From contig JAEZFJ010000063.1 of the NCBI GenBank assembly GCA_023437755.1, positions 1-12,521 of the forward strand: a stretch of DNA of 12,521 bases, read 5' to 3'. Below, piece by piece: positions 5,890 through 12,521 of this stretch. Within the stretch, counting starts at the first letter, position 1. Every line of letters begins with the position of its first letter. The notes below the pieces were generated by a model. The model saw only the letters and a list, made by a program, of their open reading frames with translations. It searched no databases and was not told the DNA's origin. The DNA is from Pseudomonadota bacterium. GTDB taxonomy: Bacteria; Pseudomonadota; Alphaproteobacteria; Rhizobiales; Devosiaceae. Made by a program: the position numbers and the translations under genes.

Positions 5890-6768
5890 TCAGTCGGCGT
5901 TGGCGCCGGCCATGGTTTCAAGCGTGCGGATCAGGGCGGAATGGTCCTTGTCGCCATCGCCGAGCGCCAGGGCCGCATTCATCAACTGCGCCGTGGCGGC
6001 GGTGTTGGGCAGCGCGACCTCGAGGGCGCGCGCGGCATCCAGCGCCAGCGCCAGATCTTTGCGATGGAGGCGGATGCGGAAGCCGGGGTCGAAGGTGCGC
6101 TTGACCATCCGCTCCCCATGCAGTTCGAGAATGCGAGACGAGGCAAAGCCACCCATGAGCGCGTCGCGCACCTTGGCCGGATCGGCTCCGGCCTGCCTGG
6201 CGAACAGCATGGCCTCGGCCACCGCCTCGATGGTCAGCCCGACAATGATCTGGTTGGCGACCTTGGCGGTCTGCCCGTCCCCCACGCCCCCGACGCGGGT
6301 GATGTTCTTGCCCATCAACTGGAATAGCGGCAAGGCGCGCTCGAAGGCGGCTTCGCTGCCGCCGACCATGATGGTCAGCGCGGCGTTCCTGGCGCCCACC
6401 TCGCCCCCCGAGACGGGCGCATCGAGATAGTCGACGCCCTTCTCCGCCAGCCGCGCCGCAAAGGTCTTGGTGGCAACGGGGGAGATCGAGCTCATGTCGA
6501 TCACCAGGGAGCCGGACCTGATGCCCTCGGCAACGCCGCCCGCGCCGAACAGCACCGCCTCGACGTCAGGGGTGTCGGGCACCATGAGGATGACCACGTC
6601 CGCTGCAGCGGCGGCTTCGCTGGCGCTGCCAACGGGTGTGGCGCCAGCATCGACAAGATGTTGCGACACCGGCTTCACCCGGTGCACGAACAATTGGTGC
6701 CCCGCGGCGATCAGGTGCCCTGCCATGGGGCGTCCCATCACGCCCAGTCCGACAAATCCGATCTTCAT
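5890..6768 (-). CDS. garR: 2-hydroxy-3-oxopropionate (tartronate semialdehyde) reductase
   Basis: Reduces tartronate semialdehyde to D-glycerate with NAD(P)H, in the beta-hydroxyacid dehydrogenase family. 292 residues, family length. Seen: dinucleotide-binding GLGVMG at residues 7-12, MVPDTPDVEAVLFG, LVIDMSSISP, substrate-binding DAPVSGGEVGA at 116-126, the catalytic Lys in GQTAKVANQ (K169), and FRIRLHRKDL (K237). DMSSI, DAPVSGGE and PGFRI-LH-KDL resemble E. coli GarR/GlxR more than 3-hydroxyisobutyrate dehydrogenase. The neighbouring hydroxypyruvate isomerase, 3 bases upstream, supports this, because hydroxypyruvate and tartronate semialdehyde are interconverted. ATG start with GGAGG 9 bases upstream inside the end of hyi, so translation is probably coupled. 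Alternatives are L-threonate dehydrogenase or another family member; the enzymes that would accompany it in that pathway (OtnK, OtnC) are absent here. Confidence 0.87.
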   Translation of the reverse strand: MKIGFVGLGVMGRPMAGHLIAAGHQLFVHRVKPVSQHLVDAGATPVGSASEAAAAADVVILMVPDTPDVEAVLFGAGGVAEGIRSGSLVIDMSSISPVATKTFAARLAEKGVDYLDAPVSGGEVGARNAALTIMVGGSEAAFERALPLFQLMGKNITRVGGVGDGQTAKVANQIIVGLTIEAVAEAMLFARQAGADPAKVRDALMGGFASSRILELHGERMVKRTFDPGFRIRLHRKDLALALDAARALEVALPNTAATAQLMNAALALGDGDKDHSALIRTLETMAGANAD

Positions 6769-6771
6769 GGC

Positions 6772-7557
6772 TCAGGCCCTCCGCAGGTAAGGGGCCATCC
6801 AGCCGAGCCCCGCAGTCGTTGTGGTCTTCGGCTTGTACTCGCAGCCGACCCAGCCGGCGTAGCCGAGCCGGTCCAGTTCGGCGAAGATGAAGCCGTAGTT
6901 GATCTCGCCGGTACCCGGCTCATTGCGGCCAGGGTTGTCGGCAACCTGCACATGGCCAATGCGGTCGAACAGGCGCTCGAAAGTGGGTACCAGGTCCCCC
7001 TGCGAGATCTGCATGTGGTAGAAATCGTACTGGATCTTGAGGTTGTCGACGCCCGCCATGGCCATGATGCGCTCGGCGTGGGCGGTGGTCGACACGTGGT
7101 AGGTCGGCATGTCGCGCCGGTTGATCGGCTCGAACACCAGCGCAATGCCGGCGTCCGCCAGCCGCGGCGCGGCGTAGGCGAGGTTGTCGGCCAGCGTGCG
7201 GTCGAGTTCGGCAGCATCAGCGCCGGCAGGCATGAGGCCGGCAAGGCAGTTCACTGTGGGGCACTTCAGCGCCTTGGCATAGTCGATGGCCGTGTCGACG
7301 CCGCGGCGGAACTCTTCCACCCGGTCCGGCAGGCAGCCGATGCCGCGCTCGCCGGCCGCCCAATCGCCCGGAGGCAGGTTGAACAGGGCCTGCACCACGC
7401 CGGTCTCGGCCAGCGCGTCAGCGATCGCATCCTTGTCCAGCTCATAGGGAGACACGTATTCGACAGCGCCGAAGCCGTCGGCCGCTGCCTTGCCGATGCG
7501 CTCGATCAGCGGCACCTCGGGGTAAAGAAACGATAGATTGGCGGCAAATCTCGGCAC
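6772..7557 (-). CDS. hyi: Hydroxypyruvate isomerase
   Basis: Interconverts hydroxypyruvate and tartronate semialdehyde; a cytoplasmic xylose-isomerase-like (beta/alpha)8 barrel of 261 residues, the usual length. Seen: MPRFAANLSF at the N-terminus, NLPPGDWAAGERGI (about 60-73), the metal ligand Glu in LVFEPIN (E143), KIQYDFYHMQ (D178), the ADNPGRNEPGTGEINY block (206-221) and GWVGCEYKP (E240). The DWAAGERGI and ADNP-R-EPGTGEINY forms match E. coli Hyi and differ from 2-oxo-tetronate isomerase OtnI (INAGEWGL and AGLPDRHEP), which argues for Hyi. The start is GTG at 7557, fixed by the conserved N-terminus; GGAGG lies 10 bases upstream, directly after the stop of the ATPase gene. It sits between the transporter and garR, forming a two-enzyme module. 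No glyoxylate carboligase is in the window, so the source of hydroxypyruvate or tartronate semialdehyde is unclear. Confidence 0.9.
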   Translation of the reverse strand: MPRFAANLSFLYPEVPLIERIGKAAADGFGAVEYVSPYELDKDAIADALAETGVVQALFNLPPGDWAAGERGIGCLPDRVEEFRRGVDTAIDYAKALKCPTVNCLAGLMPAGADAAELDRTLADNLAYAAPRLADAGIALVFEPINRRDMPTYHVSTTAHAERIMAMAGVDNLKIQYDFYHMQISQGDLVPTFERLFDRIGHVQVADNPGRNEPGTGEINYGFIFAELDRLGYAGWVGCEYKPKTTTTAGLGWMAPYLRRA

Positions 7558-7574
7558 GAGGCGTGTTCCTCCGG

Positions 7575-9314
<1,740 letters not shown>

Positions 9315-9318
9315 GGGG

Positions 9319-10497
9319 TCAGCTTTCATAAGGGTCAGCGGCGTCGCGCATGCCGTCGCCGAGGAAGTTGTAGGCAAGCACCGTCACCACCACGGCACCG
9401 GCCGGCCAGATGAGCTGCCAGGGCGCGTTGGCGATGGTGCGGACGTTCTGGGCCTCCTGCAGCAGCACGCCCCAGGAGACGATCGGCGCCTTGAGGCCGA
9501 TGCCGAGGAAGCTGAGCGCGGTCTCGGCCACGATCATGGTCGGCAGCGCCAACGTCACCACCGCCAGGATGTGGCTGGTGAGAGACGGCAGGATGTGGCG
9601 GAAGATCACCCGCCGCTCCGAGGAGCCGTCGAGCTTGGCTGCGGTGACGAAGTCCTCGCCGCGCAGGGCGAAGAACCTGCCGCGCACTTCGCGGGCAAGG
9701 CCGGTCCAGCCGAACAGCGACACGATCAGGGTGATGACGAAGTAGACCGTCAGCGGCGACCAGCTCAGCGGAATGGCGGCGGCAAGACCGAGCCACAGCG
9801 GAATGGTGGGCATCGAGGAGATCACCTCGATCACCCGCTGTGTGAGCGTATCGATGATCCCGCCATAGAAGCCGGAAATGGCGCCCAGGACCACGCCAAG
9901 GAGCAGGCTGATGCAGACGCCGACCACGCCGATCGACATGGAAATGCGGGTCCCATAGATCAGCCGCGTCAGCAGGTCCCGACCCAGGCGATCGGTGCCG
10001 AGGAGGTACATGGTGTCACTGGAGTTCAGAGGCCCGAGCAGGTGCAGGTCGGCATTGAACAGCCCCCACATCTTGTAAGGAGCGCCGCGCACGAACAGGC
10101 CCACCGGCACATGCTGCTCAGGATCCGGCACATAGGTGCGGCGCAGCGAAGCGGGGTCAACTTCCATGGCGTAGCCGGTGACGTGGAGCTGGAAGCGCGT
10201 GGAGCCATCCTCCTCGGTGACGAAGAAGCCGAGCTGCTGGGGCGGCGCGTTGGTGAACTGCGGTCGCGAGGCATCGGGCACGGAAGGCGTCAGGAACTCG
10301 GCGAAGATCCCGATGAAAAAGAAGAACAGGATCACCCAGCCGGAGAACACCGCCACCTTGTTGCGGGAGAACTTCTGCCAGATCAGCTGCCACTGCCCGG
10401 CCGACCCGGTGTCGGCGGTGCGGCGGCCCTGCACCTTCAGCGGGGTGATGGCCGGCCCGGTCTCGGGCTGTTCGTCGATGAAGGCGTGGACTGTCAT
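9319..10497 (-). CDS. ABC transporter permease, DppC/OppC type with long periplasmic loop
   Basis: 392-residue inner-membrane permease. A cytoplasmic N-terminus precedes TM1 (about 49-69, VAVFSGWVILFFFFIGIFAEF). A loop of about 97 residues follows, holding the segment VPVGLFVRGAPYKMWGLF, then the conserved GTDRLGRDLLTRL (about 167-179) and five further membrane segments. The ATPase-contacting EAA loop reads FALRGEDFVTAAKLDGSSERRVIFRHILP in sequence at about 277-305, and the ending is GDGMRDAADPYES. The loop is about 50 residues longer than in E. coli DppC, which explains the large size; such longer forms occur in oligosaccharide/oligopeptide transporters. It pairs with the upstream permease to form the channel. 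The ATG at 10497 shares one base with the upstream stop (TGATG), implying coupled translation; a GTG at 10500 would add one residue. Confidence 0.93.
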   Translation of the reverse strand: MTVHAFIDEQPETGPAITPLKVQGRRTADTGSAGQWQLIWQKFSRNKVAVFSGWVILFFFFIGIFAEFLTPSVPDASRPQFTNAPPQQLGFFVTEEDGSTRFQLHVTGYAMEVDPASLRRTYVPDPEQHVPVGLFVRGAPYKMWGLFNADLHLLGPLNSSDTMYLLGTDRLGRDLLTRLIYGTRISMSIGVVGVCISLLLGVVLGAISGFYGGIIDTLTQRVIEVISSMPTIPLWLGLAAAIPLSWSPLTVYFVITLIVSLFGWTGLAREVRGRFFALRGEDFVTAAKLDGSSERRVIFRHILPSLTSHILAVVTLALPTMIVAETALSFLGIGLKAPIVSWGVLLQEAQNVRTIANAPWQLIWPAGAVVVTVLAYNFLGDGMRDAADPYES

Positions 10498-11483
10498 CAC
10501 GTAAACCGGATTCGGGGATCGAGCAGGGCGAGCAGCAGGTCAGAGACCAGCATGCCGATCAGGGTCAGCACGCCCATGAGGAGGATGAAGCTGCCGGCGA
10601 GGTACATGTCCTGGCTGATCAGCGCCCGCAGCAGCAGCGGACCGGCAGTCGGGAGGTTGAGGACGATGGCGGTGATGGTGACGCCGGAGACCAACTCTGG
10701 CAGCACCCAGCCGATCGCCGACACGAAGGGATTGAGAGCAATCCGCACCGGATACTTCAGCACCACCTTGTACTCGGGCAGGCCCTTGGCCTTGGCGGTG
10801 ATGACGTAGGGCTTGTGCAACTCGTCGGTGAGATTGGCCCGCAGCACGCGGATCATCGCAGCCGTACCGGAGGTGCCGATAACGATGATCGGGATCCAGA
10901 GGTGGTTGAGCAGGTCGAGGAACTTGTCCCAGCTCCAGGGTGCGTCGATATATTGGGGCGAGTAGAGCCCGCCGACGCTCTGACCGAAGAAGCGATAGCT
11001 CACATACATCAGCGTCAGTGCCAGGATGAAGTTGGGCACCGCCAGGCCAATGAAGCCGACGAAGGTGAAGAAGTAGTCGCCCACCGAATGCCGGCGCACG
11101 GCCGAATAGATGCCGATGGGCAAGGCGACGGCCCAGACGAACAGCAGCGAGGCGATCGAGATCGCAAGGGTCGAGCCCATGCGTTCCCAGATCAGGTCGG
11201 CCACCGGACGATTCCACTCGAAGGAGTAGCCGAAATCGCCGCGGAACAGGATACCGGTGATCCACTTGAAGTACTGGATCCAGATGGGGTCGTTGAAGCC
11301 GTAGACCTCGCGCAGGCGTTCCACCTGGCGCGGATCGACGTTGGCACCGGAATCCTGCATCGAGGCGATCAGCGAGGTGATGTAGTCGCCGGGCGGCAGC
11401 TGAATGATCATGAAGGCGATGAGCGACAGCCCGAAGAGCGTCGGGATCATGTAGAATATGCGTTTGATCACGTAGTTCAGCAT
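10497..11483 (-). CDS. ABC transporter permease, DppB/OppB type
   Basis: 328-residue inner-membrane permease of the peptide/nickel/oligosaccharide class. Seen: N-terminal YVIKRIFYMIPTLFGLSLIAF (TM1, about 8-28), the periplasmic stretch with LREVYGFNDPIWIQYFKWI and GDFGYSFEW, membrane segments near 104-124, 137-160, 194-212, 255-275 and 292-317, the EAA-type loop PYVITAKAKGL (225-235) continuing to PVRIALNP, and the characteristic C-terminus LLALLDPRIRF. It forms the membrane channel with the next permease, with which its stop codon overlaps. The ATG at 11483 is chosen for its strong GGGGAGG site 6 bases upstream and its family-typical N-terminus. It begins 22 bases after the preceding glycosidase-like gene. 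Confidence 0.94.
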   Translation of the reverse strand: MLNYVIKRIFYMIPTLFGLSLIAFMIIQLPPGDYITSLIASMQDSGANVDPRQVERLREVYGFNDPIWIQYFKWITGILFRGDFGYSFEWNRPVADLIWERMGSTLAISIASLLFVWAVALPIGIYSAVRRHSVGDYFFTFVGFIGLAVPNFILALTLMYVSYRFFGQSVGGLYSPQYIDAPWSWDKFLDLLNHLWIPIIVIGTSGTAAMIRVLRANLTDELHKPYVITAKAKGLPEYKVVLKYPVRIALNPFVSAIGWVLPELVSGVTITAIVLNLPTAGPLLLRALISQDMYLAGSFILLMGVLTLIGMLVSDLLLALLDPRIRFT

Positions 11484-11489
11484 GCCGTG

Positions 11490-11496
11490 CCTCCCC
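11490..11496 (-). promoter_or_regulatory. Strong ribosome binding site of the DppB-like permease
   Basis: GGGGAGG on the minus strand, 6 bases before the ATG at 11483. It rules out the longer in-frame start about 100 bases further upstream, which would lie inside the preceding gene. Confidence 0.65.
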
Positions 11497-11505
11497 TGTC
11501 CCCGC

Positions 11506-12521
11506 TCAGCTCCAGTGGAACTGGATGGCGTCCAGCGTGTCGAGTTGCGCGATGCTGACACGCACGCGGCCATCGGCAAGGGAAAAGTCGAGGTCTTCCC
11601 CGGTGCTGAGCCGTTCGACGGCGCGCAGTTGGCGCCCGGCGGGCACCGCCAGCGACAGGGTGAGCGGGCCGACCGGATAGACCTCGCGGATGGGGCCCTT
11701 CATCATCATCGGGTTGGTGATGTTGTTGACCAGCACCACCGTGCTGCCCTCGCCCTCGCGGACCGACAGGTCCACCACGGCCTGACCTTCAACTTCGACG
11801 TCGGATCGCTTGCCGAGCGCCCAGCGGACACTGTTGGCGATCAGGCGGGCATGGTCGCCGGCGAAGACTTCCCAGAAGATCGCGCCGACGTTCCAGGGGA
11901 TGTAGACGGTACGGCCGCCGCCTGGGTGCTGGCGGGCGATCACTGCGGCGCCGCGGGGCTCTTCGCGGGGGTAGACCTCCTCCATCGGCAGGTCCGGAAA
12001 GTCCGGCACGAACAGGAAGGGCTGCTCGCTTCCGTCCACTGCTTCGACGCCGATCAGGTGGGTACCGCCCATGATGCGCGCGGCGCCGTCGAAGCCCTGG
12101 TTAATCGGGTGATCGCCATTGAGCGCGACATAGGTGTTCTTTACGGGGCCACGGGCGGGACGGGTGAGGCGGTAGCCCAGCAGGTCGGCCAGAACCGGCG
12201 TGTCGCGGGGCTGGTTGTCCTGGGTGCGGTAGCCGGATTCATGCGCTACCACCAGCGAACCGCCACGCGCCACATAAGCTGCCAGGGCTTCCGCCTGCTC
12301 CTCGGAAAGGCAGGTGGAATTGGCGAGGATCAGCACCTTGAACTGGTCCATGCGCTCGGGGGTCATCACCGCGTCCGACAGCATCTCGAAGGGCAGCCGG
12401 GCTTCGACGAGGGCATGGTAGAAGCCCATGTCGTGCGCCTCAGCGAGGCGGCGCGCCGCATGGTGGTGGTGGCGGAGGGTGGTGGTGGGGTCGGGAATGG
12501 CGGTCTCGGCCCCAGGCTGGG
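11506..12521 (-). CDS. GH42-like glycosidase-fold protein, C-terminal part only (5' end beyond window)
   Basis: The frame is open to the right edge, so at least 337 residues of a larger protein are present and the true start lies outside; the ATG at 12429 is internal. The visible part starts in PGAETAIPDPTTTLRHHHH and AARRLAEAHDMGFYHALVEA. It continues with a class I glutamine-amidotransferase-like trimerisation domain of the GH42 middle-domain type: LPFEMLSDAVMTPE, FKVLILANSTCLSEEQAEAL, YVARGGSLVVAHESG, LADLLGYRL, HPINQGF, GGGRTVYIPWNVGAIFWE and LIANSVRWAL. A beta-sandwich tail (VVLVNNITNPMMMKGPIREVYPVG) follows. The lost N-terminal part is expected to be a TIM-barrel glycosidase or a degenerate one; whether it is catalytic cannot be told from here. 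A natural run of four His occurs near the edge. It is the first visible gene of the transport operon, 22 bases before the DppB-like permease, so a second glycosidase-type enzyme likely shares substrate with the GH42 gene downstream. Confidence 0.82.
   Translation of the reverse strand, partial: QPGAETAIPDPTTTLRHHHHAARRLAEAHDMGFYHALVEARLPFEMLSDAVMTPERMDQFKVLILANSTCLSEEQAEALAAYVARGGSLVVAHESGYRTQDNQPRDTPVLADLLGYRLTRPARGPVKNTYVALNGDHPINQGFDGAARIMGGTHLIGVEAVDGSEQPFLFVPDFPDLPMEEVYPREEPRGAAVIARQHPGGGRTVYIPWNVGAIFWEVFAGDHARLIANSVRWALGKRSDVEVEGQAVVDLSVREGEGSTVVLVNNITNPMMMKGPIREVYPVGPLTLSLAVPAGRQLRAVERLSTGEDLDFSLADGRVRVSIAQLDTLDAIQFHWS

Noticed and set aside
12450..12490. CAC/CCA-rich tract suggestive of a simple repeat
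   Set aside because: It lies in frame inside the partial glycosidase-like gene, encoding Thr and His runs that continue into conserved sequence; too short and irregular to call a repeat.

Overview
The window looks like chromosomal DNA of a high-GC alphaproteobacterium, most likely in the Hyphomicrobiales (Devosia- or rhizobium-like). The grounds are GC-rich codon use throughout, an Usg-family gene, a rhizobial-looking GroEL fragment behind a CIRCE operator, and a peptide-type ABC transporter paired with glycosidases. The genus is inference only. Nearly everything reads on the minus strand; the one plus-strand gene is usg.

Right part (about 12521 down to 3707, minus strand): a tightly packed carbohydrate operon. 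In transcription order it holds the C-terminal part of a GH42-like glycosidase-fold protein (cut by the window edge), two peptide/oligosaccharide-class ABC permeases, a fused double ABC ATPase, hydroxypyruvate isomerase, tartronate semialdehyde reductase and a cytoplasmic GH42 beta-galactosidase-type enzyme. Gaps between the first six genes are from a 1-base overlap to 22 bases, then 77 bases before the GH42 gene. A LacI-family regulator follows after 78 bases. The likely picture is import of an oligosaccharide, intracellular cleavage by GH42, and handling of a C3 by-product by the Hyi/GarR pair under LacI control. No substrate-binding protein is visible; it may lie beyond the right edge.

Middle (about 2000-2615): the most unusual part. 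usg (plus strand) converges on lacI and their stop codons overlap. Between usg and the next minus-strand gene lies the collapsed remnant of a groESL operon: a near-consensus CIRCE (HrcA) operator and leader, then about 40 codons of the GroEL apical domain joined in frame to the GroEL C-terminal tail and its stop codon, then a perfect 11-bp hairpin.

Left part (1-1918, minus strand): a two-gene unit with a beta-lactamase-fold serine hydrolase followed 9 bases later by anmK (anhydro-N-acetylmuramic acid kinase, cut by the left edge). This points to peptidoglycan recycling; the hydrolase may be an AmiE-like amidase.

No tRNA, rRNA, CRISPR array, insertion sequence or phage gene was found.
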